Assembly: GCF_901709675.1 (NCBI RefSeq)
Contig: NC_051094.1
Coordinates: 15,202,501 to 15,266,500, forward strand
Direction of reading: 5' to 3'
Source: Syngnathus acus
Lineage: Eukaryota > Chordata > Actinopteri > Syngnathiformes > Syngnathidae
Length of the DNA stretch: 64,000 nt
Part shown: positions 1 through 11,379 of the stretch, one piece after another
Numbering within the stretch: the stretch's first letter is position 1
Layout of the letters: each line of letters starts with the position of its first letter
Program-made: the position numbers and the translations under genes
Notes under the pieces: model-generated
The model's database searches: none
Told to the model about the DNA's origin: nothing
The model's input: only the letters and a program-made list of their open reading frames with translations

Positions 1-893
1 GCGCTGCTGACGTCAGCAGCGCGACGTCGCGCGTCACTCGTCCAGCTTTCTTTCACTTTCGTGGATTGAAGTCGGGCGCCGGCGCTCGGCCGGGTGGCTG
101 TCCAGGGACGGTGGATGGTGCTCGGACAATGCTTTTACGCTCGCCCGGTCCTACTCTACCGAGCTGCCTTTCAGCTCCGTGGATGGAAGTCGAGGGCCGG
201 CGCTCAGCCGGGTGGCTGTCCGAGGACGGTGCGTGGATCTCGGTCATGGCTTCTACGCACGCCCGGTCCTATCGTATGGAGCTCTCGTCCCCTTTCGTGG
301 CTGGACGTCCACGCCGCCACACGCCTGTAAGTTTGTTTTGTTAAATAAAGAGCCGTTTACCAAACCCACGTCTTTCCTTGAACTTTGTTAACGCTACAAT
401 ATAGTTATATAGTAAATCTGTGGAATAACGACGAGGCTGGCGTCAGGGCGCACGCGCGGCGATGTTGACAAAGGACGAGGAATTTGATCGATGGATTTAA
501 TGATTTAGAGTGCACAGATGGTTTGATAACATTATTGCTTATATAATAGTTATTTGATATATAATTTATATATCGTTATATGGGCCTGTGGAATATTTTT
601 AAGTGCAAAAGCCGTCAGCGGCGCGCACGCATTGTTGACAAAGGACGATTGATGGATTTAATGAATTGGAGTGACGCAGATGGTTTCGCGCTGCTGTCGT
701 CACTTGAAATTCAAATTACAGTAATCCCTTGCTACATTGCGGTTCGTTTATCGCGGTTTCATTTTTTTTTTTTTGAATTTTTTTTTTTGAAATTTTTTGA
801 AAAAAAAAAACACATATAAGTCGCTCCTGAGTATAAGTCGCCCCCCCACCCAAACTATGAAAAAAACCGCGACTTATAGTCCGAAAATTACGG
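1..893 (+). mobile_element. GC-rich 118-bp-repeat element, copy 1 (left end outside window)
   Basis: Two GC-rich units about 118 bp apart are marked by ttttacgctcgcccgg at 133 and ttctacgcacgcccgg at 251. After them come an AATAAA-containing stretch (near 343), a GC-rich block around 440-480, and an end (about 800-893) with three copies of a tataagtcgc-type motif, finishing at CCGAAAATTACGG at 893 followed by TA. The same blocks recur at 7769-9486 and, inverted, at 59978-61449. I see no intact transposase, so it is a non-autonomous DNA element of unknown family. The end carried here corresponds to the opposite end of copy 2 relative to the repeat units, so copy 1 is rearranged. Confidence 0.75.
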
Positions 894-2021
894 TATGTAT
901 AATATCTGCCAGAGACACTTAATGGTAACATCTAACAATATCCTAACAATCCTAACCTCCCCAGGTTGTTCGAATCTACTGTGCTAATTTACTGTGCTAA
1001 AACGTGCATATCATAATTTGAATGTGAAGATTAAATTATGCATACTACAGAAGCAAAAAAAAAGTATCACCTTCAATATCAGTTGCTCCATCATTTATGA
1101 ACAAGTCATGAATACTGTTACAAGCTGAAAAGATTAATACAACTTAAGTATACTATCATCTTAATTGTTATCAAAATTAGATTACGTACCTTAAAGAATT
1201 CAAGATCGAAGCAATTGTCATCTAAATGAGATTAAAATTTGATTGGAGTAGTCGACTACTCGTGACTACTGTTAGTGATTAGTTCGTAGTGAGTATCAAA
1301 ATAATTGTTTGTGCCAACCCGACTCTATGTGCCTCCTTGGATAAGAGGTAAAAAATTCTTCTAAGACGACCCCAACAATGATCAATTCAATAATGTCAGG
1401 TATAGTGACACAAAGGCCTATTGCGATGCTTGATGGGACACAAGTAGTCACTTCTCTAAGATTGCCGTGAACAAAAACACAACTGATGTTAACTTTTTCA
1501 CATTTCACACGTGTATCCATCAACAGTGCAATCTCATGGAGGGATTGGCAGTCACACAACCAAATGTATGTTCTGAGGGGGACAGTTTGGTGCAAGCATC
1601 TCTGTGAAATTGATTACCTCCCATTACACATAACAGGGGGGGCAGATTATTATTGAAGTATGAATCCAAAGCAGATAAGGAGGCTTGCACAGCACATTGC
1701 TCAATGCAGATAAATGCCATCAATCATGAGGCAGGTCCTGTCTTTGATGGAAATGCTTTTTTTGTTAGTGTTAGTGCGAAGCTCCAGATATATTTAAGAA
1801 AACTAAAATGCAGGTACATCACTGTGCCTTTAGGGATTACAAAAATCGTTACCTATAGAGTACCATTAAAGGTTGTCCTGCTTGACTTCTACAGCCTAGG
1901 AACATTTACCTTTGAATCCAATAATTAGCGATGGGTTACACTAGTTAATTTCTATACTGCGAGATAGGAAAGACTGAGTCAAATTACACCACTTGGTCCG
2001 ACAGTGTACTGTAACTCTCAC
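894..2021. other. Intron after unc5d exon 9; no recognised feature
   Basis: This is AT-rich intron between the end of the repeat element and the donor of exon 9. Small open frames on both strands (for example 1296-1595 minus and 1653-1928 plus) show no family motif, splice context or codon bias. The exon following exon 9, with the linker before ZU5, was looked for and not found. Confidence 0.6.
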
Positions 2022-2207
2022 CTTGTCTAGTGGTCTTGAAGTTGAAGGACTGAAAGCCTCCAGCAAGTGCAGACGAATCAATGACATCTACACCATACTC
2101 GCTCTGGTTCTTCCTGTACAGCATGATAGCCACTACCAGTATGCCCACAGCAATAATACCAGCTCCCAAGCCAGAATACAGAGCCACGTCATTGGTACTG
2201 TCCATAC
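2022..2207 (-). CDS. unc5d: unc5d exon 9: transmembrane segment and start of cytoplasmic tail
   Basis: This 186-nt exon holds 2 nt, 61 codons and 1 nt. After [12 protein letters not shown] comes a hydrophobic helix [19 protein letters not shown], then basic RKNQSEYG as a stop-transfer signal and [20 protein letters not shown]. The acceptor TGTGCTAG lies right of 2207, and the donor GTGAGA starts at 2021. The [15 protein letters not shown] string is a hallmark of the UNC5 proximal cytoplasmic tail. The exon ends in phase 1; the next coding exon is not in the remaining 2 kb to the left. Confidence 0.95.
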
Positions 2208-3082
2208 CTAGCACACACACAAAAAAATAATAGCAGTTGAGATAAAATGTTAGTGTTATAAAGATAAATCGCATACAACAGTGTTACAGTATTTTTGAGA
2301 AGCCATAGAATGGGAAAAGAATGATAAGATGGAGCAAGCCCGATTGATTTTGCAGCACAGCCGCTTCTAATTTAATTTGTTGCATATTTTACTGAATCTG
2401 CAAACATGGAATATGACAAACCTAAACCCTTGAGACCCAAGTCGTTTAGAGCCAACACCTATAAATTGGAAACTATGAAATCGATTAGCTAATGTGGGTT
2501 GATCATATCCGTTGTATAGGAAAATATAAAAAAGCCTATTGAATTAAATACAGAGTGCTCACTTAAATGCTAAATGTAACCACTACTCCATCAATCAAGA
2601 AATGATTATTCACAACGTTTATTCTGATGTACCACACTAATGAAATCAGTCTAACAGCTGACAATCACTGTCGGGCAAACTCATGCCGCAAGTGATTGAA
2701 AGCTGCATGAAGAAGGACAGCAGTGCAAATTGGTCAATTTAGCCTGTTTGCAAAAATATTAAAACCAATTAATCCACGACAACATAACACATGTCCACTT
2801 GTCACAACCAATACATCTCCCAGCTCAAAGTAGAAACACAGCTGTGATGTTATGGCTGTCATAAAGTCAGGGCACTGGAAATGATGAATCACATAATGAG
2901 CACCTGCTGGGTTAGAACTAAGACGCTCGGATCAAGGTGAACTAAATGGTGGTAATTTGTTTCTCATGGCATCACCAAGTAAATACCCATACTGCACAGA
3001 GAAATGTTCCAGCATTAGTCTGTGAAGTAAGCGAATTACTGTCAGAAGTTGGGGAGAAAAAGAAAAGCCACTGGGCACTCAC

Positions 3083-3115
3083 TTTGAGGTTTAACGTCAT
3101 GTAGCAGCTTTCGAT
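3083..3115 (-). CDS. unc5d: unc5d exon 8: 33-nt juxtamembrane micro-exon
   Basis: This short exon is flanked by a pyrimidine-rich tract ending TTTGCAG (right of 3115) and a donor GTGAGT starting at 3082. With the last A of exon 7 it reads NRKLLHDVKPQ, then splits a Ser codon into exon 9. Remembered mammalian UNC5D has a similar DKKPLHEIKPQ at the same place, between the second TSP1 repeat and the membrane. The exon is symmetrical (phase 1 to phase 1, 33 nt), so skipping it would remove 11 residues and keep frame. It is too short for any ORF search, and the call rests on splice sites, phase and similarity to the family. Confidence 0.85.
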
Positions 3116-3588
3116 CTGCAAAGACAGAGAGATAGAAGAAGATGAAGAGGAGGGAAAGTGGTGATTAAAGTCCAAGTCCCTATGAAGTGACTTATACAGT
3201 GAAGTTACTCTGACACTTGAGTTCATAGATGATGCTGCCTCTCCTTGCATCAGAGATAAAACTGGTGAGACTCAAAAGTTTACAATTGCCTCAAAGAGCG
3301 GTAACGCAAGTCCAAGGAGAGAGGGAGAGAGAGAGAGAGAGATTGTTTTCTGGCATTGGACACCACCAAGGTTGGACTGAGTAAGAAAACCATCTTTAAA
3401 CCTACAGAAATGACTGCTGATATTATCATGCCTTGGACATTTATGTCAACACAATTTTCCCAAACGCACATGTCCAATCAAGCTTGAATATTTGCCAGGA
3501 GTGCAGAGAAAGATGATGATGATGATAATGACCGGAAAGATGATTGAAGATAACAGCCGATCATGCTGAGCGGTGAGAACGCACTTAC

Positions 3589-3753
3589 TCTGAGTACATT
3601 GTCCATCTGTGCAGTTCTCAGTGGCCTCTGAGTTCCCTTCACACATCTTGCCTCTGTGTTTGGGTGCCGGGGAGTTGCACTCTCGACTTCGTTGTCTTTC
3701 ACACTGGCTGCTGCATACGGTCCACTCACTCCATTCATCCCAGCCTCCATCGA
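3589..3753 (-). CDS. unc5d: unc5d exon 7: thrombospondin type 1 repeat 2
   Basis: This 165-nt exon holds 2 nt, 54 codons and 1 nt. It reads DGGWDEWSEWTVCSSQCERQ, RSRECNSPAPKHRGKMCEGN, SEATENCTDGQCTQ. WDEWSEW is the second tryptophan ladder, six cysteines are spaced as in TSP1, and NCT is a potential N-glycosylation site. The acceptor ends TTCCAG right of 3753, and the donor GTAAGT starts at 3588, a strong consensus. The longest naive frame here is in a different phase and is a shadow. Confidence 0.95.
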
Positions 3754-4303
3754 CTGGAACACAAAGACACCCACACGATCAGCCAACACAGCAGCACAAA
3801 ATATGAACTTTCTGGGAATTACAGTACTTGACAACAGAGGCAGCTCAAACACCTCTCCAGGGAGTCATTTGCTGCTCAAATTAAATTAACTAGTATCATG
3901 TTTCATTTCTGGGTCAGCACTCTCATGATGCATGGATCATAATACGGCTTCAAGTGTTTTCCAAACGCATGGACTTATTTTAAAATGTGCTTTTAAAAGA
4001 AAAAGAGGTTCAACTTTAATTTATTAACACAACATCAGCAGTTGGACAAGGAGAAAGGTTAAGAGTTTATTCTAAAAGTCAAATATAAGTCACTTAAAGG
4101 GGCTGGTATTTAAAATGGACATTGTACATGATGCAGGAATTTTCCTCATTATCTACTGTACATTGCTAGTATGTATTGTAAACATACTTTTTTACTACAG
4201 TCATGTTCTTAATTGTTTTGCATATGAAGATAAACCAATAAATATTGAAATAGTACAAAAAGTCAAAATGACTGAAAATGCACATATTGATAATAAACAG
4301 TTC

Positions 4304-4411
4304 GGATGGATGGATGGATGGATGGATGGATGGACGGACGGACGGACGGACGGACGGACGGACGGACGGATGGATGGATGGATGGATGGATGGATGGATG
4401 GATGGATGGAT
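4304..4411. repeat. (GGAT)n / (GGAC)n microsatellite
   Basis: About 27 tetranucleotide units: GGAT flanking a central run of GGAC. It lies in the intron between unc5d exons 7 and 6. The regular frame through it produces a false ORF on both strands. No SINE body adjoins it, unlike the tetranucleotide array at 29478-29626. Confidence 0.95.
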
Positions 4412-7400
4412 ACAGCCTTTTTTACAGTTTAGCATGCCATCATAAACACGACAAACATGCCAACTATATGCAGATTTTCAGTATTTGCTGCCTTGCACCA
4501 TTTAGAGCCTTATTCTCTGCGAATACTCTATCGTTGTAGGTTATATCAATATTCACCAACTGATGGCAGATGTAGCTTTGTTGAGGGTTTTATACTGCTC
4601 CATAAGCCGATTTTTTTTTTTTTTTGCAGATTTGGAATGACATCTAGGACAAACATAGTACCACATATTACTATTTGAGTGAGTTGATTTTTGTGAATGA
4701 ATACGCAAAGTTAATTTTAAATTTTGGTTTAATGTTTAGAGGTTTTGTGGCATCCTTGAATGGTACTTTTTATGCAAAAGAGCACTTTCCACTGAGAAAA
4801 AAACAAAGACAGTATAGTATGGTTATTGTATCCTCTGCTTCAAATAATTTTTTGTTGAAGGCTGGATCTTTTACACATGCATCAGAATACATTATGAAAA
4901 AGGAAATATATTACGAGCACGCATATTTGAAATTTTTGTCATACAGCTTATTGGGAAGTGCGTGCTCCTATGTGTCCCGCCCTGTAACACTGATAAAAAG
5001 TTGTGGACCCATACATAATTTAAGTTGCCCATCTCTGCTGTCTGTCTATGCTATCCATCCCTGATATATATATATATATATATATATATTTTGAATCAAT
5101 ATTTAATTTGTTTTTTGCCATTGTAATTTGGGAAGTTTTTTTCCATTTAAAGTTTCCTATGTATATTTGATATCATCTTTGTTCAATGATAAGTAAGTAT
5201 CTTATAATAGTTTAATTTTGTCTGAAAAAGTGAAAAACATTTGATTTTGTTGCATTTCAGATTGATTAAAAACCCTCAAAATTGATACATGGTCGTTATT
5301 AGATTAGTCTATCCAAGTGAATTTATTTTGAGGAAATTAATTCAACATACCACATTGTATCATGTCTGACCTAATCATTATATTGAGTTTTACTGAATCT
5401 ATCACCTGGAGTGTAGCTGTAAATGGGTTTATCAAAAGAGCTCCACCCTTCTACAATTATTTCTCCTGAGAGTTAGGGATTTCTGCTAAAGCATTACAGT
5501 CCTAACTTGTCCTGTAGTCAACTTTGCACATGCGAAGAATATGTTATCCACTGTTACCCATCTTTAGAGTGTCGTAAAAAAAGGTTATTGGGCTTAGGCA
5601 GCCACAGTTAGAGCACAAAGATGTGAACTCGGCAGAGCACAAGGGATCCATTGGTACTCTGGGACACTGCACAGAGACTGCATTCATACCTGACCATGAA
5701 TTATCTTAAGTCCAACTCAGCAATGAAACCAATAGACCACTGAAACACCCCTTTTCCAGTAGACTTGAGTGCTTGCAAGCCACTCATCCTTTGCAGCGGC
5801 GTCAACAGAAGCAACAAGATATTGCTGGTTTATAATATACCAAAGCAATATGAGTGAGGCAAAACTGAAATCCAAGACAACATGGGCCCATTATTTTGTA
5901 GGGTACCAAGAGTTAAGCAGGTGACATAACCAGCAAACTACAGTCATTCTTTATCTCTTTTCATTTTTCATTTCTTATACTTTACTTTCCCCAAAGAGAA
6001 ATTTGTCATGGACACTCAGCTGGTCCTGCAATTTTCAGTCGGCAGAATCATATACACACCAGACGACACACACACCACACAAGAAACAGTTAACATTCAC
6101 ATCAAGGGTGATAAAAAGCACAGTCCCAGAATAAATAAACACATAAACAACTGCAGTACAGCACTCACTAACTAACCTACTACCCATTCACATCCTTGAT
6201 CGTAATAGTTAATGCGGTAAAAGAATGTTTGTAACCGTTCAGCCTGCTCTGAGGAACTCTAAATCTGCCGCTAGAAGAAAGAAGCTGGTACTCTGGATAG
6301 AGAATGTGACTCAGGCAGTATTTTTTGAGCATGTCTAATAGTGGATTGTTCATAAATAATGCTGAGAGAAGGATGATCTTTCATGCCCATAATTTTCATG
6401 GTTTCATGGTTGTACCAGACGATTAATCTGTGCCTCCAGCTGGACAAATAGGTCACTGTACCAGGCTGTAGTTCCGTACATTGTTCTACTCTCCAGTACG
6501 GATAGTAAAACAACATCAACTTTTGCTTACACCCATAACTCTCAATCTACGCAGAAAGTACAGTCTCTGTCGACCCAGAGTGGGAACTTCTAAAGCTCAC
6601 ACCAGCTCGGGCTCTTTCCTTGGCAGAGAGGTGACAATCTGTATGTCCCTAGAGCCATCTTTAGCCTGGCTCACCAAGGTCCATGCCCTCTGCTTCTGCC
6701 ACTTCAGTAAGGCACTATAGTAGACCTACCTGGTCCCCTCTCACAGGTGGTAAGCCCATTCGTAGAGGGACAGACAATTTCCTTGGGCTGTGCTGACTCG
6801 GGCTCCATGTGGAAAGGTCTAGCCAGCAGGCACTGAACACCTCCCAAGGTTGACTCCAGAGGAGCGCCCCAGGGATGCCAGTGCTTTCTTGTAAGGGCAC
6901 ACTGGGATCACTGGGTCCTGTCTGTGCAAAGGAGCACTGAGTTTAATTATGGTCATCTTCATAGGGGGGGTGTCTGGCAGCTTACTTAGAAGAAGAACTT
7001 GTTTGCCTTGGGTGACCCTGCCAGAGACATAAAGCCTCAGACAACTTAGCTCCGTATATACATCATTGGAGGTGACGCCTCAGGGACAAGGTTCAATTTG
7101 TTACAAATTATTACCCTGAATGTTAAAGCCAACATAATACATCCTCAAATTAACAGCCTAAACTGGCAATCAGGCTGAAAACCTTTCAAATTTGTCAAAT
7201 TATGTTCAGTTTGAGATGCTAAACCAGAAAGGGAATTCTAAAGGCCGAGGTTGCAGAAAACCGAAGCTGAGTTTACCACCTAATTAATTGACGGTCTATC
7301 CTGCACAAAACCATTTCACAAATATGTCAGTGTATATTGTTTATTACATCAGATACTCTGCATGAAATAATATCACATTAACAAGAGAGCTTTACAATCA

Positions 7401-7768
7401 TTTTATGGCTCAGTGGCTAATAATGAGGAAAATAGCATCCCTGGACCAGGAGATTACTACAACCCAAATGTGTTTCAAGAAGAGTGTGGCATTCACCCTT
7501 TTATGTTTTCTTACACTTAATTTTAAGTAAGACATGGGTGGGTTAAATTATTACTGTATTTGAGCTTGTGTAATTCTGGTTCTATTAGCAGTAAAAGGAA
7601 ATGAGCCTGCAGACATTGTTGAGAGATGAGAGAAATGTTTGCTTAACAATAAAGGCTTTGGGACACAGTTCTGCTATTCAAAAATTGAGGTAGAGAAAAA
7701 GTCAACTATAATCCTTTCATGTTTGTGTTGTACTTCTGCTAACCTCTAAATGTTTAGCATGTTGATTA
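4412..7768. other. unc5d intron 6 part; mostly unrecognised, with a (TA)n tract
   Basis: This intronic sequence has a (TA)n run at 5064-5089 and a poly-T at 4612-4625. The stretch from about 5990 to 7090 is less AT-rich and looks like a decayed dispersed repeat, but I cannot assign a family. Its open frames (6481-6720 plus, 6715-6900 minus) have no recognisable domain. No exon with TSP1 or Ig motifs was seen. Confidence 0.5.
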
Positions 7769-9486
7769 CCGTAATTTTCGGACTATAAGTCGCGGTTTTT
7801 TCATAGTTTGGGGTGGGGGGGCGACTTATACTGAGGAGCGACTTGTATGTGAATTTTTTCACAAATTTTCAAAATTCAAAAAAAAAAAAAAAAGAAAAAA
7901 AAAGTTAAACTGCGATAAACGAACCGCGATGTAGCAAGGGATTACTGTAATTTGAATTTTAAGTGACGTCAGTGGTGCGGCGCGGCGTGGCGGTTGTTTA
8001 CAAAAAGGACAAAGATTGATCACGGGATGACGAAGATGATAAGGGCCCCACGTACTACCGGCATCATTAGCGGCTTTGTTTCTAAGTGAAACGGAGGACG
8101 AAGAGTTTGAAGGATTTACGGATTTGGAGTGACACAGAAGGTTTGAAAAACTATTATGGCTTTTACGCACGCCCGGTCCTACTCTACGGAGCTCTCTTTA
8201 ACCTCCGTGGATGGAAGTCTGGGACCGGCGCTCGGCCGGGTGGCTGTCAGGGGACGGTGGATGGGGCTCGGACATGGCTTTTACGCACGCCCGGTCCTAC
8301 TCTACGGAGCTCTCTTTCACCTCCGTGGATGGAAGTCTGGGGCCGGCGCTCGGCCGGGTGGCTGTCCGGGGACGGTGGATGGGGCTCGGTCATAGCTTTT
8401 ACGCACGCCCGGTCCTACTCTACGGAGCTCTCTTTCACCTCCGTGGATGGAAGTCGAGGGCCGGCGCTCGGCCGGGTGGCTGTCCGGGGACGGTGGATGG
8501 GGCTCGGTCATGGCTTTTACGCACGCCCGGTCCTATTCTATGGAGCTCTCTTCCACCTCCGTGGCTGGAAGTGCCACCTCCGGGGATGGAAGTCCACGCC
8601 GCCACACACCTGGAAGTCCACGCCGGTGCTTGGGGCCGTGTGGTGGTGAACTATTTATGTTATAGTTATTTGATATATTTTATTTCGTATAGCAACTTGT
8701 ATATGTTTTTATCGTTACAGTTCAGTACTTGTTGGCTTGTTGAACTCTTGGTTTGTTAAATAAACGCACGCCCGGTCCTATTCTATGGATCTCTCTTCCA
8801 CCTCCGTGGCTGGAAGTCCACGCCGCCACACGCCTGGGAGTTTGTTTTGTTAAATAAAGAGCCGTTTACCAAACCCGCGTCTTTCCTTGTACTTTGTTAA
8901 CGCTATAATATAGTTATATACTAGATCTGTGGAATAACGACGAGGCTGACGTCAGGGCGCACGCGCGGCGTTGTCGACAAAGGACGAGGAATTTGATCGA
9001 TGGATTTAATGATTTGGAGTGACACAGATGGTTTGATAATATTATTGCTTATATAATAGTTATTTGATATATAATTTAAATATCGTTATATGGGCCTGTG
9101 GAATATTTTGAAGTGCAAGCGCCGTCAGCGGCGCGCACCCATTGTTGACATAAAGGACGATCGATGGATTTAATGAATTGGAGTGACACAGATGGTTTTA
9201 TAAACGTGTTATTTATGTAATAGTTATTTGAATAACTCTGAATGTTACGTCAGGCCCGTTCTCAGCTCTTCGTTTGTGTTTATGTCACGTTAGCATACCT
9301 TTCGTTTAGCCTGTTGTTGCTCGTTCATGTCTGTTCTTGGTGTTGGATTTTGTCAAATAAATTTCCCCCAAAATGCGACTTGTACTCCGGAGCGACCTAC
9401 ATATATATGTTTTTTTTCACGTTATTGTGCATTTTATGGCTCATGCGACCTATATTCCGGAGCGACTTTTAGTCCGAAAATTACGG
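7769..9486 (+). mobile_element. GC-rich 118-bp-repeat element, copy 2 (both ends present)
   Basis: The left end starts CCGTAATTTTCGGACTATAA and the right end finishes with its inverse (CCGAAAATTACGG at 9486), so the termini are inverted repeats. TA precedes the left end; the right flank is GA. Each end carries several copies of a tataagtcgc-like motif. Inside are a GC-rich block, about 3.5 tandem units of 118 bp (8158-8575), and three related blocks resembling gatttggagtgacacag. A partial reading frame ending in an acidic tail lies at about 8074-8129. No intact transposase is visible. Copies at 1-893 and 59978-61449 show it is a dispersed family. It sits between unc5d exons 7 and 6. Confidence 0.85.
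8158..8575 (+). repeat. 118-bp tandem repeat array, about 3.5 units
   Basis: The block ttttacgcac recurs at 8161, 8279, 8397 and 8515, exactly 118 bp each time. Units are GC-rich and nearly identical, and lack stop codons in all three plus-strand frames apart from one TAG variant near 8393. Because 118 is not a multiple of three, the long overlapping frames here (8086-8649 and 8211-8759) are by-products of a stop-poor repeat, not genes. Confidence 0.95.
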
Positions 9487-10347
9487 GACATGTCTTGGCT
9501 CATTTAATCCAAACCGTGTCTGTAAATTTATTCTACCATTTCTTGTATACCCCAAACCCTGACTCTTTATGATTTTTCTTGAAGATTTTCTCAGTTGTTA
9601 TTTAACACCACCTGACTGCCTCAACCATCTGCACCTTGGCAGTTTGAAGCCTCACAGACTGAACAAATTGGCATGAAGACAGCTTGTTGGATCACCCCGC
9701 CAATTTCCCAAGTCTAGCCTCTAACCTCCTACACATTTGAGAAAACAAAACACTATGTCGACAAAACAGAGCGCATGGTGTACATTGTGTTGAAAATAGG
9801 GAAACAATATAACAACATGAAAAAATAGGTAATCAATATGAAAACAATGAAACTTCATTCATTCATTAGATTCTAGGTTTCACTCTCCATGCAGGGCATC
9901 ATCACACAAAATAACCAAGTCAGTAAAGGCACAAGTGGTTAATTTATAGGAAAGACAAGGAAAGATGATGAGAACATGAATGGAAACGTCATTCAGTTCA
10001 GCAGACAAATGGATCTGCTCTGCATACAACTGAAATGTAATAGATTTGGAAATCTGACACTATTTCACAATATAGCCTAATTGATCATTCAAAATATTTT
10101 TAAAGCTAAGTAGCAAAACAATTTATGATCAGTCTGACCAGTACATCTGCACTCCCGCTAAACTGCAGTGACTTCACTGAGACAGTTTTCAATACACATT
10201 GAGTAGTTGTGGGGTCTGTTTCTGAAGTTTCCTGAACTAAAATGTCATAATCCTTGTCATGCTATACTATCTCTGCTCACAATATATGCACTTTTTAACA
10301 AAGTTGTACTCCAGTGTTGAAATACAATACGTGTGAACGCAACTAAC
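9487..10347. other. unc5d intron between repeat element and exon 6
   Basis: This is AT-rich intron with no recognised exon, RNA gene or repeat family. The right edge ends at the donor of exon 6. Confidence 0.5.
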
Positions 10348-10515
10348 TTGGACACGGGGAGTTGCATGATATCTTCTGCACAGACATGCCCTCGCAGAAA
10401 GATCCCCCGTTCAGCGGCGCTGGGTTCGTACAGGTCCGTGATCTCTTCTGCACACCTCGCCCACATGGCACGTTACAAGGAGACCATTCTGTCCAAAGCG
10501 ACCAGCCGCCATTCA
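10348..10515 (-). CDS. unc5d: unc5d exon 6: thrombospondin type 1 repeat 1
   Basis: This 168-nt exon holds 2 nt, 55 codons and 1 nt. It starts [16 protein letters not shown], continues [20 protein letters not shown], and ends [27 protein letters not shown] is the tryptophan ladder and C-mannosylation motif, and six cysteines are in the TSP1 pattern. The acceptor is TTTGCCCAG right of 10515. The donor GTTAGT, starting at 10347, is slightly weaker than the other donors. The mammalian sequence I recall has Arg where this one has Pro before CGRG. The region is open in other frames, but only this frame gives the TSP1 cysteine pattern. Confidence 0.94.
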
Positions 10516-11198
10516 CTGGGCAAAGTTAAAAAAAAAGGATAGATAGAACCAACACAGCAATCACTATTATTTATGCAGACCTCCGGCATTGTATATGCTA
10601 TCAAATAAACAGAGGATATTTCTGCCGATGCAACCTCAAAAAGGCAACTGTGGTACAAAACAGCTAAAACAGTGAGCAGCCTATATTGCTTGTGTTGGAT
10701 GTAGGGCTCTTTTTTCCCCATTTAATTCCTCGCTGTGGAATTAAGATAAAGACAAAGGAGTGCAGAAAACAGCCATTACATGGACTTGCTATTTCTAAAG
10801 TCAACATTGATTCATGGTGGTTGACAGGTTGGAGCCAACCACTTAGTGCTGGGACTCAAGCAGTTACACTGCAGTCCTAAAGTGTGTGGAAGCCAAATGC
10901 TTAGACGTGATCTTGAAAATAGTGAGCCCACATTTGCCAGAAGGGCCTCAAGCATAGAGGAATATTTGGTATAACACGACATGAGATTAAGCCACAGGTT
11001 TCTAATTTCATTTCATACAGTAAACATTGATTTTCAATATGAAGTAATACATTGGATTTTTGAACAATACATTCATTCATTTAAAGGGGGTATATCACTC
11101 TTCACATGGGTCCTTAAATGAGTTGTGTTAGGGTGCAGTATTCCAATCAAATGTACTTAACTGTAACTGGCCAATAGAATTACTGAGTTACAACCTAC

Positions 11199-11379
11199 CA
11201 AAGACTGTCACAGTGGCTGTAGTGCTCCGTCTCTTGGCCACAATGTTGCTTGCCATGCAGGTGTAGTTTCCCGAGTCAAAGAGACGAGCCTCATTTATGA
11301 TGAGGTTGTGGTCAGCCCTGGTGTCGATGTTGTCGTCAGTTTGGGAACTGACCAGCTCTTCATTCTTCAGCCATTCCAC
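11199..11379 (-). CDS. unc5d: unc5d exon 5: rest of Ig-C2 domain 2
   Basis: This 181-nt exon holds 60 codons plus 1 nt. It begins [20 protein letters not shown] and continues [47 protein letters not shown] is the classic Ig F-strand motif with the second disulfide cysteine, and NYT is a potential N-glycosylation site. The acceptor TTTCTACAG lies right of 11379, and the donor GTAGGT starts at 11198. The final G joins TG of exon 6 to make Val, reading VFVNGGW. The [12 protein letters not shown] string is characteristic of UNC5D as I remember it; UNC5C differs here. Confidence 0.95.

Noticed and set aside
1-2021. Search for the next unc5d exon (linker before ZU5)
   Set aside because: No frame with UNC5 cytoplasmic motifs was found; the exon is probably left of the window.
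4115-4539. Open frames rich in Met-Asp-Gly-Trp or His-Pro-Ser-Ile
   Set aside because: Translation of the GGAT/CCAT microsatellite; the same applies at 29320-29776.
6715-6900. Minus-strand frame considered as an extra TSP1 or Ig exon
   Set aside because: No cysteine or tryptophan spacing of TSP1, no matching splice phases; the true TSP1-1 exon is at 10348-10515.
8086-8759. Overlapping 182-187-codon open frames
   Set aside because: They are different phases of the stop-poor 118-bp tandem repeat inside a transposon; no domain, no host context.
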